Positions 1 through 9,662 are shown, numbered from the stretch's first letter. The stretch: DNA of 64,000 nucleotides from UBA8529 sp964390565 (GCA_964390565.1 CAYMII010000004.1:75526-139525), one strand, 5' to 3'. The notes: a model not told the origin generated them from the letters alone. Program-made: numbers and translations.

Positions 1-2
1 AG

Positions 3-1964
3 ATAAAATCGGCCTATCATTATCTTTTTACAGGATTTGTGCTGGGTTTTATTATTAGCTTGGCAGGAATGACTTTTGAAGATTACATGCATGATTCTTC
101 TTTAAAAGAAGCTTTAGTTGAAATACGGCACTATTTTACGCCAATATTTATTGGCGGTTTTATGGGTTTTTTAGCATTGATATATAGAAGGAAACGAATT
201 AAACAGTTTGAATCGCTCTTTCATTTTACCGAAAACTTACATTCACTCCTTGAAATAAATAAAGCGTTAATTTCCACCATTGAACTTCCGAAAGTTTTAC
301 AAATCATAATTGATAAGTCTACCCAAATTATCAATCTTAATACAGGAGCGATTTATTTACATGAAAATGAAAGGCTATATTTGGGAGCCACAACACCTCC
401 ATTGCCCGATAATTTCCCTGATGTATTTAGATATGATGAATTAGCAAATCATTCTCACATTCAAAAGGCACTTTTATTAAAAACGCCTATAGTCATAAAT
501 GATGTTTCAAAAGCAACGTTATCTGAAGCAGAGCAAATAGTTGTAAAGAATCGTAGCTTAGTTTCAATTCTTTATATCCCTCTAATTATTGAGAATCGCC
601 CTGTTGGGACTTTAATACTTGGCTCAACCGAAAAGAAAAGAAATTTTACAGAACAGGAAATTGATATTTACAATACCTTCTCTGCTCAAGCAGCCCTTGC
701 AATTGAAAATGCAAGATTATATAACAATAGCCTTTATGCTGCAAATGAACTAAGACAGCAGAATGAGGAGTTTTTAACCCTGAACGAAGAGCTCAGCGAG
801 AATAATAAGAGAATCTACGAAATGAACGAGAGTCTTAAGGTTGCAAAAGAAAAGGCAGAGGAGAGCGAGCGACTTAAGACAGCTTTTTTAAACAATATAA
901 CTCATGAAATAAGAACGCCATTAAACGCAATAGTTGGATTCTCGAATATTATTAACGACATCGATCTTAGCGGCGATAAAATAAAGACTTTTACAAAAAC
1001 TATATCTGAGAGTAGTAATCAGCTGCTTAGTATTGTTGATGATGTTCTAGAAATAGCTCTTATACAGGCAAAATCATCGTCGGTAATTAATACTGAATTT
1101 GATATAATTAATCTTGTAAATAATATTTTAAGTGATTTTAAGGCTAGACTAACCAATAAGGAAGTTGAGTTTAAAACAACTATAAACATCAATGTTGATA
1201 AATATCTAGTATGTTCAGATAAAGCTAAAATATCAGCAATTCTTAAGCATTTATTAGATAATTCAAGAAAGTTTACGGTTCAAGGATTAATTCTTTTCAA
1301 TTTGGAATTTGAATCCGATAATATTATTCTTGAAATTGCAGATACAGGTATTGGGATATCACAAGATTTACAAGAAATTATTTTTGAACCATTCCGACAA
1401 GTTGAGGCAGGAAATTCAAGAAAATTTGGAGGAAATGGTATTGGGCTTGCAATCGTAAAGGCCAATGTTGATATGCTTAAAGGAGAAATACAATTAAAGT
1501 CAGAATTAGAAGTTGGTACTTCTATTAAAGTCATAATTCCAATTAAACCTGTTAGTAAACAACCCGAAAAACAAAAAAATAATTTAACTCACAACTTTAA
1601 TTCAAAAACAATTCTTATAGCCGAGGATGAGTATAGCAATTTCTTCTATCTTTCGGAACTCTTAGCCGATACAAAGGCCAATATCTTATATGCATCAAAT
1701 GGGCAAGAAGCAATTGATGTCTTTAAAAATGAAAGCCATATAGATTTAATTCTTATGGATTTAAAAATGCCTGTTATGGATGGGCTAACTGCAGCCAAAC
1801 AAATAAAAAAATTAAATTCTAAGATTCCAATAATTGCTCAAACTGCCTATTTGCTTGATAAAATAGATGAACCCGAAGGAGATTCTGGGCTTGATGAAAT
1901 AATTAATAAACCAATAAAGAAAGAGTTGCTTTTTGATGTATTAAATAAATATTTAAGCATTTAA
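3..1964 (+). CDS. GAF-domain hybrid sensor histidine kinase (5' end outside window)
   Basis: Membrane-bound hybrid kinase expected to autophosphorylate on His and pass the phosphate to its own receiver domain. The frame is open from base 3 without a stop, and the apparent GTG start at 39 falls inside a hydrophobic helix (LGFIISLAGM), so the true N-terminus lies left of the window. Numbering from base 39: second membrane helix about 33-50, GAF domain about 70-225, coiled coil about 235-285, HisKA with H289 in THEIRTP, HATPase with DTGIGI and GNGIGLAI, and a receiver domain about 525-641 with phospho-acceptor D574 in LMDLKMP. No DNA-binding output domain follows, so a separate partner is likely. 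The GAF ligand cannot be read from sequence. Confidence 0.9.
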   Translation: MKSAYHYLFTGFVLGFIISLAGMTFEDYMHDSSLKEALVEIRHYFTPIFIGGFMGFLALIYRRKRIKQFESLFHFTENLHSLLEINKALISTIELPKVLQIIIDKSTQIINLNTGAIYLHENERLYLGATTPPLPDNFPDVFRYDELANHSHIQKALLLKTPIVINDVSKATLSEAEQIVVKNRSLVSILYIPLIIENRPVGTLILGSTEKKRNFTEQEIDIYNTFSAQAALAIENARLYNNSLYAANELRQQNEEFLTLNEELSENNKRIYEMNESLKVAKEKAEESERLKTAFLNNITHEIRTPLNAIVGFSNIINDIDLSGDKIKTFTKTISESSNQLLSIVDDVLEIALIQAKSSSVINTEFDIINLVNNILSDFKARLTNKEVEFKTTININVDKYLVCSDKAKISAILKHLLDNSRKFTVQGLILFNLEFESDNIILEIADTGIGISQDLQEIIFEPFRQVEAGNSRKFGGNGIGLAIVKANVDMLKGEIQLKSELEVGTSIKVIIPIKPVSKQPEKQKNNLTHNFNSKTILIAEDEYSNFFYLSELLADTKANILYASNGQEAIDVFKNESHIDLILMDLKMPVMDGLTAAKQIKKLNSKIPIIAQTAYLLDKIDEPEGDSGLDEIINKPIKKELLFDVLNKYLSI

Positions 1965-2144
1965 TAACTCATTACAATCATATTCGTAATACATAATAAT
2001 TCAACCCTGGCTATTGTATTTAAATCACCATGAATGATTGATTTTTAATGTAATTTATTATTTGAGTCTAATCATTATGAAATCTTTTTTATTAATTGCA
2101 AGGTCAAATAATCTACATTAAAAATACACTTGAAATAATCGTAA

Positions 2145-2999
2145 GTGAATACAATTGATACTTGTTTAGTCCTCGAAGGAGGCGGTCTTCGTGGTGCATT
2201 TACTTGTGGCGTTTTAGAATATTTTCTTGAAAAGAAAATTGATTTTCCGAGAGTGGTTGGAGTATCGGCGGGGGCGTGTACTGGCGCAAGTTATGTGTCG
2301 AGGCAAAATGGAAGGAATTGGAAAGTGAACGTTGAGGCGCCTTCCGATAGTCGATTTATGGGGGTGAAACATCTTATCCGGAATGGATCTTATTTCAACA
2401 TGGAATTTATTTTCGAAGAGATTCCTCAAAGACTAATTCCTTTTGATGAAAATGCATTTTATCAGAATTCATCCCAATTTGATGTCGTTATTACATCGTC
2501 TAGTTCAAGCGAAAGTGTCGTTCTCTCAAAAAATGAAATTGCAAGTATAGGTTTAAACAAAGTGCTACGTGCATCATCAAGCATACCCCTTATATCAAAG
2601 CCTGTTGAAATTAATGGGCAATTTTTTTATGATGGTGGTGTTTCGGATTCAATTCCTGTAAAATACGCGCTTGAAAAACACTCCAAAGCAGTTGCTATTC
2701 TCACCCGACCACGAGGATACAGAAAGGAAATTTCGAGCAATTCACTTTTTTATAAACTAGCATTCCGTAAGAACCCTGCCTTTTTAAAGGCCATGATTAA
2801 TCGTAACGAAATTTATAATAGCACTCTTGATTATTGTTATAGAATGGAAAAGGAGGGACGACTTTTCATTATAGCTCCTTCACCAGAATATTCGATAAAT
2901 CGGATAGAGCAGAGTTTTCAGAAACGTGCCAGTTTATTCAATCATGGGTATAACATTATGAACAAAGTGGAAGAAAATTTAATACAGTTTTTAAAATAG
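2145..2999 (+). CDS. patatin-like phospholipase (YjjU/RssA type)
   Basis: Predicted cytoplasmic serine lipid acyl hydrolase of the patatin family, 284 residues. The oxyanion-hole loop GGGLRG is at 12-17, the nucleophile elbow GVSAGA has S41, and the second member of the Ser-Asp dyad is D163 in YDGG; all patatin signatures are intact. The start is GTG: the family pattern (CLVLEGGG) begins only seven codons in, and no better ATG lies upstream. There is no signal peptide, which fits the YjjU-like bacterial subgroup. It stands alone, 180 bp after the kinase and convergent with the next gene. The physiological lipid substrate is unknown. Confidence 0.9.
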   Translation: MNTIDTCLVLEGGGLRGAFTCGVLEYFLEKKIDFPRVVGVSAGACTGASYVSRQNGRNWKVNVEAPSDSRFMGVKHLIRNGSYFNMEFIFEEIPQRLIPFDENAFYQNSSQFDVVITSSSSSESVVLSKNEIASIGLNKVLRASSSIPLISKPVEINGQFFYDGGVSDSIPVKYALEKHSKAVAILTRPRGYRKEISSNSLFYKLAFRKNPAFLKAMINRNEIYNSTLDYCYRMEKEGRLFIIAPSPEYSINRIEQSFQKRASLFNHGYNIMNKVEENLIQFLK

Positions 3000-3046
3000 A
3001 GGAATACTGTTTGTGTAATAATTAGATGGTTTCTGCGGCACAAACT

Positions 3047-6000
3047 CTAACTATATTTCATACCAATTACAAGGATATCGTCAACTTGATCGTAATTACC
3101 CTGCCAATTTATTAAATGTTGCTCTAGCATTATTTTTTGCTCCTCAAGGCTTTTTCCTTGAATCTTCAATAAGATTTCCTGGAAGCGAGTCCTTTTGAAA
3201 GTTTCAAATTTTGTCCCCCCCGTTTGAGAAACGTAGCCATCTGAGAACAAATAAATTGTATCACCTTTTTGAAGCTGGATATCGTAATTTGTAAAACTTT
3301 TATAATCTTTGGGATGAACACCTATTGGCATAAGATCGGCCTTGAATTCAACTAATTCGAACTCATTATCATTTTTGCGAATTAAATACAACGGACAATG
3401 CGCCCCAGCGTATTGAATAACTGTTTTTTCGATATCAATAATGCAAAGTGCAATATCCATCCCATCCTGTGTTTGACCCTTTTGCCCTTCCTGATGGAGC
3501 GATTTTTTAATGCGAGTTCTAAGTTCGTTTAATATTTCGCTGGGTTTGGTTAAAACCCCTTTTGAAATAATTTCGTTTAGGTGAGAAATTCCTAGTACAC
3601 TCATGAAGGCTCCAGGAACGCCATGCCCTGTGCAATCTGCTGCAGCAATAATAAGGTTTTTACCCTTCTGTTTCGCGTAATAAAAATCGCCACTTACGAT
3701 GTCTTTAGGCCGGAATAAAATAAAATACTGCTCAAAATAGGCTTCTAATTTTTCTAATGAAGGGAAAACTGCTTTTTGGATTATCTGAGCGTATTGAATA
3801 CTTGAGGTTATGTTTATATTTTTCTTTTCAATTACATTCATTTGAGTGTTTATCTCCTCGTTCATTGCCTGAAGTTCCTCATTAGCCTGCTTTAGCTGTT
3901 CTGTACGCAGGGTGATTTTTTCTTCGAGCACCTCATTTTCTCTATGAAGATGCGCTACTCTCCAACGATAAGTTAGGTAAAGCGCAGCAATAACGCTAAT
4001 TGCATAAAGGCATAACATATACCATGAACGATACCAAGGAGGAAGAACTTTAAATGTATACACTATTGGTTCGCTCCAAATGCCATCGGGACTACATGCT
4101 TTGAGTTTAAACGTGTAAGTCCCTTCGTAAATGTTACCGAAACTCGCAGATGTACTACTTGTAATTGGGCTCCAATCCTCATCGTAACCTTCTAACATGA
4201 ACTGATATTTTACTAGGTGAGGACGAGCGGGTTCAATTGCAGCAAATTCAATGGTTATATTATTGTGATTATAGGGAAGCGTTAAGTTTACGGGTAACGG
4301 ATAAAAACTTGTAATGCTATCAAATCCAATTTCCCCAAATTTGTTATACATCTTGTCCCGAGCATCTTTGTCGAGAATTTTCCCAAAGGACAATCTCTCT
4401 TCGTTGATTATTGCTAGGCTATCCTGAATTATTGTAAGACTATCATGTGAATTAGATTTGTTAGGTTTAAAACTTTTCAGGTTGTACCAGCTAATATTCT
4501 CATTATTCACCTTTAGGTTTTGCAGGATTACTATTGGCATTTTTTTGCTTTCTCGGATAGAATTTAAGTCAATACGCACAAGTGCTGTTTTGTCGCTTCC
4601 GGTTGCTGTCCATAAAATGCCTTTACTGTCGAGGTACATCGCGTTGTAGCCTACGTTTACATCTTTTACAGGATATCCTGTTGCAGTGTTATATACTTTA
4701 AAAACAGGCGCAAAATTTTGTAGTTCGTCATTTGATAGCCTATTTTGCGGTAATACTGACAGTTCACCATCTGCTTTTGGGCCGTTTACCATCAGCTTTG
4801 GCCTAAAAGAAGTTAGAACAGCTATACCAACATTGCTACCCAAAACAATGTAATCCTTATACGTTACAACCTGAGTGATAACATTGTCGGCCAAACCATC
4901 CTTTGTGGTGAAATTCATAAACGATTTTCCGTCATAGCGGCATATTCCGCCGCCCTCGGTACCTAGCCATAGGTTGCCCATGCTATCTTCTGTAATACTC
5001 CAAATGGAATTACTTGCGAGCCCTTGCTCGGTAGTAAAATTGGTAAAGTATTTTCCGTCGTAACGGAATATACCCCCGCCATCGGTTCCAAACCAGATAT
5101 TTCCCTTTTTATCCTCTAAAATACTCCAAACAGAGTTAGCATCAAGCCCGGGGACATCGGTAAAATTCGCTAGCGATTTCCCATCGTATCGGCTCGCACC
5201 GCCTCCGTCATATCCGAACCAGAGGTTACCCGATTTATCTTTTTTAATACAGTTTAAATTATTGTTAACCAATCCTTGCTTATCGGTATAGGTAGTAAAT
5301 GATTTCCCATCAAATCTATTTAAGCCACCTAAATCGGTTCCAAGCCAAAGGTTTCCGTTGTTATCCTCCTCGATAGACCATACGTTGTTCTGTGATAGCC
5401 CTTGTTGCATGGTAAAATTCGTAAACGATTTTCCATCGTACCGGCTAACACCGCCACCTTCGGTGCTAAACCATAGATTTCCCGTTTTATCCTCTAAAAT
5501 ACTTTTAACATTGCTATTATTCAATCCTTGTAACGTGGTAAAGTTTGTGAATGATTTCCCATCGTATCGGCTTACACCACCACCATAAGTCCCAAACCAA
5601 AAGTTTCCGGAGTTATCCTCGGTGATGCTGTATACAATGTCGTTAACAAGGCCTTGTGCTGTGGTAAAATTGGTGAATGATTTCCCATCATAACAGCTAA
5701 CACCTCCTCCAAATGTTCCGAACCAGAGGCTTCCTGCGCTATCTTCTGTGATATTTTTTACATTATTATAAACTAATCCATGAGCGGTGGTAAAGGTTGT
5801 GAAGTTTTTTCCATCGTAGCGGGTAACTCCGCCACCGCCAGTTCCAAACCAAAGGTTTCCAGCTTTATCCTCTTTGATAACCCATATATTTCTTGTAAGC
5901 CCATTTACACCAGTGATATTTGTAAACGATTTTCCATCATAATTGCAAACTCCAGCTCCTCCTGTTCCGAACCAAATAGTACCTTTTTTATCCTGATGAA

Positions 6001-6739
6001 TGGATAGAACTATATCATCGGGAAAACCTTGTTCCTTGGTATAGTTGAAAAACGATTTCCCATCGTACCGGCTAACCCCACCACCAATTGTTCCAAACCA
6101 TAGATTCCCAATATTATCTTCCATAATACAATGCACCTGATCGTTGGCAAGACCTTGCGCTGTGGTATAATTTGTAAAAAATCTCCCGTTATAGCAGCTA
6201 ACTCCACCTCCTGCTGTGGCAAACCAAAGGTTTCCTTTTTTATCTTGAATAATATTGTATACTATATTACTTGCAAGCCCTTGTTCGGCTGTAAAATTGG
6301 TGAACGATTTCCCATCGTAACGGCTTACTCCACCGCCAGAAGTTCCAAACCATAGATTTCCTAAATTATCTTTAAATCCGCAGGTAACCGGATCGAGCGC
6401 AAGGCCATTATCGGTATTGTAGGTAGTGAAGAAACCTAGTCCTGCCGCATACTGGTCCGGCATTATAGTTCCATTCGATAATCGGCTTACTATGGGGAGA
6501 TTATTGGAATTTGGGGTGGAAAGGTTAATGGCTATTGAGGTAGCATCAATATTTTGAATATATCTACCCCCTTTTGTAGTTGGAATATTAATTGTTTGAG
6601 GTTTTGGGCAAGTGTCGAGAAGAATAACCTTTGGATTTGCTAATGTTTGATTATTGGGTTGCAAATTTGAATTTTGGGCAAAAAGATTTATTGCGAAACT
6701 AATTGATAGAATTGAAAGAATAAATCCAGCAGGTTTCAT
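3047..6739 (-). CDS. two-component-type beta-propeller sensor with SpoIIE PP2C phosphatase output
   Basis: Large membrane receptor, 1230 residues from the ATG at 6739. It has a signal peptide (about 1-22), then about 12 consecutive propeller repeats of 41-42 residues with the core NLWFGTxGGGVSRYDGKSF (about 120-620), a Y_Y_Y-type domain (about 800-895), one membrane helix (about 906-926), a coiled coil, and a C-terminal SpoIIE/PP2C phosphatase whose metal-site motifs are SGDFYY and DCTGHG (D1035). It resembles the sensor half of Bacteroidetes hybrid two-component systems, but the kinase is replaced by a Ser/Thr phosphatase, suggesting a periplasmic signal is turned into dephosphorylation of an anti-sigma-antagonist type target; that target is not in the window. 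The longer TTG start at 6772 is rejected because it lies in a promoter-like element. Confidence 0.9.
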   Translation of the reverse strand: MKPAGFILSILSISFAINLFAQNSNLQPNNQTLANPKVILLDTCPKPQTINIPTTKGGRYIQNIDATSIAINLSTPNSNNLPIVSRLSNGTIMPDQYAAGLGFFTTYNTDNGLALDPVTCGFKDNLGNLWFGTSGGGVSRYDGKSFTNFTAEQGLASNIVYNIIQDKKGNLWFATAGGGVSCYNGRFFTNYTTAQGLANDQVHCIMEDNIGNLWFGTIGGGVSRYDGKSFFNYTKEQGFPDDIVLSIHQDKKGTIWFGTGGAGVCNYDGKSFTNITGVNGLTRNIWVIKEDKAGNLWFGTGGGGVTRYDGKNFTTFTTAHGLVYNNVKNITEDSAGSLWFGTFGGGVSCYDGKSFTNFTTAQGLVNDIVYSITEDNSGNFWFGTYGGGVSRYDGKSFTNFTTLQGLNNSNVKSILEDKTGNLWFSTEGGGVSRYDGKSFTNFTMQQGLSQNNVWSIEEDNNGNLWLGTDLGGLNRFDGKSFTTYTDKQGLVNNNLNCIKKDKSGNLWFGYDGGGASRYDGKSLANFTDVPGLDANSVWSILEDKKGNIWFGTDGGGIFRYDGKYFTNFTTEQGLASNSIWSITEDSMGNLWLGTEGGGICRYDGKSFMNFTTKDGLADNVITQVVTYKDYIVLGSNVGIAVLTSFRPKLMVNGPKADGELSVLPQNRLSNDELQNFAPVFKVYNTATGYPVKDVNVGYNAMYLDSKGILWTATGSDKTALVRIDLNSIRESKKMPIVILQNLKVNNENISWYNLKSFKPNKSNSHDSLTIIQDSLAIINEERLSFGKILDKDARDKMYNKFGEIGFDSITSFYPLPVNLTLPYNHNNITIEFAAIEPARPHLVKYQFMLEGYDEDWSPITSSTSASFGNIYEGTYTFKLKACSPDGIWSEPIVYTFKVLPPWYRSWYMLCLYAISVIAALYLTYRWRVAHLHRENEVLEEKITLRTEQLKQANEELQAMNEEINTQMNVIEKKNINITSSIQYAQIIQKAVFPSLEKLEAYFEQYFILFRPKDIVSGDFYYAKQKGKNLIIAAADCTGHGVPGAFMSVLGISHLNEIISKGVLTKPSEILNELRTRIKKSLHQEGQKGQTQDGMDIALCIIDIEKTVIQYAGAHCPLYLIRKNDNEFELVEFKADLMPIGVHPKDYKSFTNYDIQLQKGDTIYLFSDGYVSQTGGTKFETFKRTRFQEILLKIQGKSLEEQKIMLEQHLINWQGNYDQVDDILVIGMKYS
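4880..6390 (-). repeat. 12 tandem coding repeats of about 123-126 bp (propeller blades)
   Basis: Inside the propeller/SpoIIE gene the plus strand shows a recurring block containing TTTCCCATCGTA followed by CGGCT, spaced about 123-126 bp, for example near 5050, 5178, 5430, 5556 and 6062. Each unit encodes one blade with an EDxxGNLWFGT core and a YDGKSF loop. The DNA similarity between units is high enough to allow copy-number change by recombination. Confidence 0.85.
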
Positions 6740-6762
6740 AGATTCATTTGAATTAAAAAGCA

Positions 6763-6777
6763 ACCGGTTCAAAGATA
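6763..6777 (-). promoter_or_regulatory. candidate -7 element of the propeller/SpoIIE gene
   Basis: The minus strand reads TATCTTTG (complement of 6770-6777), matching the Bacteroidota -7 consensus TAnnTTTG, about 31 bp before the ATG at 6739. A good TTTG at -33 was not seen. It overlaps the alternative TTG start at 6772, which supports the downstream ATG. Confidence 0.4.
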
Positions 6778-6881
6778 AAATTTTTCTGATTTGCTTAGAA
6801 TTTCTAATGTAGAAATATTATAACTACAAACAGTGGATGTGAGGGAGAGGAGTTATAGTTGCGGCATCTTAAAGTACAAAA

Positions 6882-6912
6882 TAAAAAAGCGTAGCCTGAT
6901 GACTACGCTTAG
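6882..6912 (-). terminator. Rho-independent terminator of the 35-residue mini-protein gene
   Basis: Stem AAGCGTAG (6887-6894) pairs with CTACGCTT (6903-6910) around an 8-base loop; on the minus strand the stem is followed by a T-rich run. The same stem recurs at 18700-18723. Confidence 0.75.
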
Positions 6913-6949
6913 TATTTTAAGGCAAACTTAAAGCCTTTTTAAAAGGGGA

Positions 6950-7057
6950 CTATTTTTTTTCGTTACGTTTAGCAGCTTTAGCGGCTCTTTTTTCCTTCAA
7001 ACTCTTAGTAGGTTCTTTTTTTGACATTTTCTCCTTATTAGTTTTTTCCTTTGACAT
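6950..7057 (-). CDS. 35-residue Lys/Arg-rich mini-protein, paralogue of 17182-17304
   Basis: Short ORF starting ATG at 7057 and ending TAG at 6950, followed 40 bp later by a good terminator, which suggests a real independent transcript. The product begins MSKEKTNKEK and contains the segment SLKEKRAAKAAKR, nearly identical to NLKEKRAAKAAKR in the 40-residue product at 17182-17304. It is very basic, has no hydrophobic segment, and is predicted to be cytoplasmic, perhaps helical and binding nucleic acid or ribosome (inference only). An internal ATG at 7027 preceded by AAGGAG could give a 25-residue form, but the shared MSKEK N-terminus favours the longer one. The family is not recognised. Confidence 0.65.
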   Translation of the reverse strand: MSKEKTNKEKMSKKEPTKSLKEKRAAKAAKRNEKK

Positions 7058-7173
7058 AGCTGTAAGTTTTTAGGGTTAATACTTTTTCAAAAATACGTTA
7101 TTTTTCAATTTGTTTGTACTATAATCTTTCGTTATCAACGTTAAAATTTGTTAGCCAGTATTGACTCGCTTTA

Positions 7174-8103
7174 CTAAAACCCATTAAGAATTTCGATCCT
7201 TTTCTCAATGGGAGGATGAGTTGCAAAAATCGAGAACAGTGAATTTGAAATGCTATTTTTCTCTTTCTCTTGGGGATTATCAATAAAAAGTTGTGCTACA
7301 TCTTTGCGTTCTACTGCTTCAATACGTGAATCCCTAGATACCTTTTGTAATGCAGAAGCCAGAGCCCATGGTTTCTTTGTCAATTCAGATGCACCTGCAT
7401 CGGCCATATATTCTCTGCTTCTTGAAATAGCGAACCGAAAAATGCTCGATAGTAAATAACCTACTGCAACCAAAAGTATTGCAATAAGAATTACTTTTCC
7501 ATCCTTTTTACCCTTTCCGCTAAAACGGATTGAGCGTAAGAGCATTTCAGTTAGAAAGGCAAATATACCAACAAAAATAATTGAAACGATTAGTAGCCTT
7601 ACATCCTTGTTTCTGATATGGGTTAGCTCGTGGGCAATCACCGCTTCAAGTTCCTCATCGTTGAGTTTATTAATAATTCCTCTTGATAATGAAACCGTAT
7701 AGGAGTTGGAATCTATTCCGCTGGCAAATGCGTTGAGCGAGTCGTCTTCAATCAGATTAATCTTGGGCATTTGCATCCCGCTAGCTATACATAAATTCTC
7801 CACAAGATTATATACTCTTTTATTCTCGGTTCGTTCCAACGGTTTTGAGCCAGTGGCGCTTTTTATCATCGAGGAGTGAGAAAAATAGGCGATGATAAAC
7901 CAAAGGATTACACCTGCTGCTACCCAAGGAATATATTGAATGAAGTATTGATTAACGATATCGATTCGTTGCTCGGGCTCTTCGTTGATAAAGAATAGAA
8001 AGAGCCATACAAGCGAAAAGATTAAGGATGGGAATAGCACTAGCAATATCAACGATTTGATATTGTTTTTCCATATCTGTGTTTGAAGCCCTACGTATTC
8101 CAT
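7174..8103 (-). CDS. htpX: HtpX-like M48 family membrane metalloprotease
   Basis: Integral membrane zinc protease, 309 residues, expected to degrade misfolded membrane proteins with its active site facing the cytoplasm. Two N-terminal membrane helices (about 17-38 and 58-75) precede the M48 domain; the zinc-binding HELTH is at 158-162, with a downstream glutamate in SREYMADAGA, the usual third ligand region, and two further hydrophobic segments lie between them. It is six bases downstream of lemA on the same strand; the lemA-htpX pair is a common bacterial arrangement and implies cotranscription. The symbol is by family similarity and true HtpX orthology is not proven. Confidence 0.88.
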   Translation of the reverse strand: MEYVGLQTQIWKNNIKSLILLVLFPSLIFSLVWLFLFFINEEPEQRIDIVNQYFIQYIPWVAAGVILWFIIAYFSHSSMIKSATGSKPLERTENKRVYNLVENLCIASGMQMPKINLIEDDSLNAFASGIDSNSYTVSLSRGIINKLNDEELEAVIAHELTHIRNKDVRLLIVSIIFVGIFAFLTEMLLRSIRFSGKGKKDGKVILIAILLVAVGYLLSSIFRFAISRSREYMADAGASELTKKPWALASALQKVSRDSRIEAVERKDVAQLFIDNPQEKEKNSISNSLFSIFATHPPIEKRIEILNGF

Positions 8104-8109
8104 TACAAC

Positions 8110-8667
8110 CTAGAAATTGAGTTTTGGTGCTTCCTCGGCTTTAGCTCGCTGCTCGGTTCCCAATTCAAACATTGGCTCTTTTTTAAAGTTAAATAGATCG
8201 GCCAAAACGTTTGAAGGGAATGTTTGAACCGCATTATTAAGCTCTTTAGTGGCTGAGTTGAAAAATCTACGTGCTGCAGCTAGCTTATTTTCAACATCGG
8301 ATATCTCTTCCTGAAGATGTTTAAAATTTTGGTTCGCTTTTAAATCGGGATAGGCTTCAACAGCAACTTTAAGACCCTGAAGTGCACCCGATAGCTGTGC
8401 ATCAGCAGCTATTTTATCGTTAATGGTTGAGGCTTGAATAGCATTAGCCCTAGCATTTGTAACATCAGTTAGGACAGTGCTCTCGTGTTTCATATACGCT
8501 TTAACAGCTTCAACTAGCTGAGGAATAAGATCCAGCCTTTGTTTTAGCTGAACATCAATATCAGCAAAAGCATTTTCGCGGTTGTTTCTAAGTACAACAA
8601 GCCTGTTGTATAGATTGATAGCGATTAATCCAAGTATAACAAGGATGACAATAACTATTAGGAACAT
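8110..8667 (-). CDS. lemA: LemA family protein
   Basis: Protein of 185 residues with one N-terminal membrane helix (about 2-20) followed by a long helical domain with the LemA hallmarks: NRLVVLRNNRENAFADIDVQ after the helix, a central coiled region, and AARRFFNSATKELN near the C-terminus. LemA proteins are membrane-anchored, mostly extracytoplasmic helical bundles whose molecular role is unresolved. It is the first gene of a two-gene operon with the M48 protease just downstream, and is divergent from the lipoprotein gene at 8931 across 263 bp of AT-rich DNA in which no consensus promoter was certain. Confidence 0.92.
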   Translation of the reverse strand: MFLIVIVILVILGLIAINLYNRLVVLRNNRENAFADIDVQLKQRLDLIPQLVEAVKAYMKHESTVLTDVTNARANAIQASTINDKIAADAQLSGALQGLKVAVEAYPDLKANQNFKHLQEEISDVENKLAAARRFFNSATKELNNAVQTFPSNVLADLFNFKKEPMFELGTEQRAKAEEAPKLNF

Positions 8668-8930
8668 AATTTTATTTTTTTGGTTTAGACTGCTAATTTA
8701 TGATTTAATTGTTTCGATTGGTTGCAAATAGGCTATTATAAAATGTTAATAATGGTAAAAAAAATATTAGGTAATAGAAAAGTATAGTTTCTTGTTATAA
8801 GATGAATGGGTATGCCAATTTTATTTTTTAAAAATCAACCATTTCATCACCTTTTTTGTTTCTATTCTTTTTACTTCGATTTTGTATGTATTATTGCAGA
8901 ATAAATTTTAAAACAAATAATCAATATAAC

Positions 8931-9608
8931 ATGAAACAAGGACTTATTATTCTAATGGCTATCCTAGCTTTATCTTGTGGACACAAGAAGGCAGATAAAA
9001 CAATTTTAAGTAAAGAGGTAGGTGTTGAGGAAGTACTTCAATCATCGGGGTATACTTACATTAAATTTACTGAGAATGACTCTTTGAAGTGGTTGGCAAC
9101 TACATCTATTGATGCTAAAGTAGGAGAGAAGTACTACTACGAAAAAAGTATGAAAATGAATAATTTTCATAGCAAAGAGTTAAATAGGGATTTCGAATCC
9201 ATTTTGTTTGTTGATAAGTTAACTACTGAACCGGTTGTGTTAGATCCCCAAAAAACTAGCGGACCAGGATCGGCAAAGGCCAAAGCTGAAAAGGTGCTTG
9301 GAATGATTGAAAAAACAAGTGATGAACTTACCATTGCAAATCTATTCTCGAATAAAGAATCCTATGCCAATAAATCAATTGTTATAAAAGGAAAGGTAGT
9401 TAAATACAATGCTGGGATCATGAATAAAAACTGGTTGCATATCCAGGACGGAACAGATTCTAATGGAAACTATGATTTAACAGTTACCACCCTTGCTGAG
9501 TTTAAAATTGGCGATATTGTTACCCTCGAAGGTAAAATCGCATTAGATAAAGATTTTGGTTATGGATATGTTTATGATGTGCTATTGGAAGATGCAGTAG
9601 CTAAGTAG
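8931..9608 (+). CDS. lipoprotein with C-terminal OB-fold-like domain
   Basis: Predicted lipoprotein of 225 residues. I start it at the ATG at 8931 because that gives a clean SPII signal (MKQGLIILMAILALSC, lipidated C16); the in-frame extension upstream adds an unrelated leader. The C-terminal part, about 145-225, has the alternating pattern of a small OB fold (IVIKGKVVKYN, WLHIQDGT, IGDIVTLEGKI) as in NrfJ-like or tRNA-anticodon-like small domains; the N-terminal half matches no family I recognise. It is monocistronic with a strong terminator directly downstream. Ligand and function are unknown. Confidence 0.75.
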   Translation: MKQGLIILMAILALSCGHKKADKTILSKEVGVEEVLQSSGYTYIKFTENDSLKWLATTSIDAKVGEKYYYEKSMKMNNFHSKELNRDFESILFVDKLTTEPVVLDPQKTSGPGSAKAKAEKVLGMIEKTSDELTIANLFSNKESYANKSIVIKGKVVKYNAGIMNKNWLHIQDGTDSNGNYDLTVTTLAEFKIGDIVTLEGKIALDKDFGYGYVYDVLLEDAVAK

Positions 9609-9625
9609 CATTAAAATAAATTTAA

Positions 9626-9662
9626 ATATAAAAGGCTCAGGGATTCTCTGAGCCTTTTATAT
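9626..9662. terminator. bidirectional Rho-independent terminator
   Basis: Perfect inverted repeat: AAAGGCTCAG (9631-9640) pairs with CTGAGCCTTT (9648-9657) around a 7-base loop, extended by flanking ATATA/TATAT. It lies between the convergent genes ending at 9608 and 9726 and can serve both. Confidence 0.85.

Noticed and set aside
39..1964. GTG at 39 as the true start of the histidine kinase
   Set aside because: The frame stays open to the window edge and the GTG is inside a membrane helix.
5358..6355. Several plus-strand open frames of 70-76 codons
   Set aside because: They are the antisense of the tandem propeller repeats and only reflect their periodicity.
4880..6390. Regular repeats that could suggest a CRISPR array
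   Set aside because: The units are 123-126 bp, coding, and have no distinct spacers; there are no cas genes.
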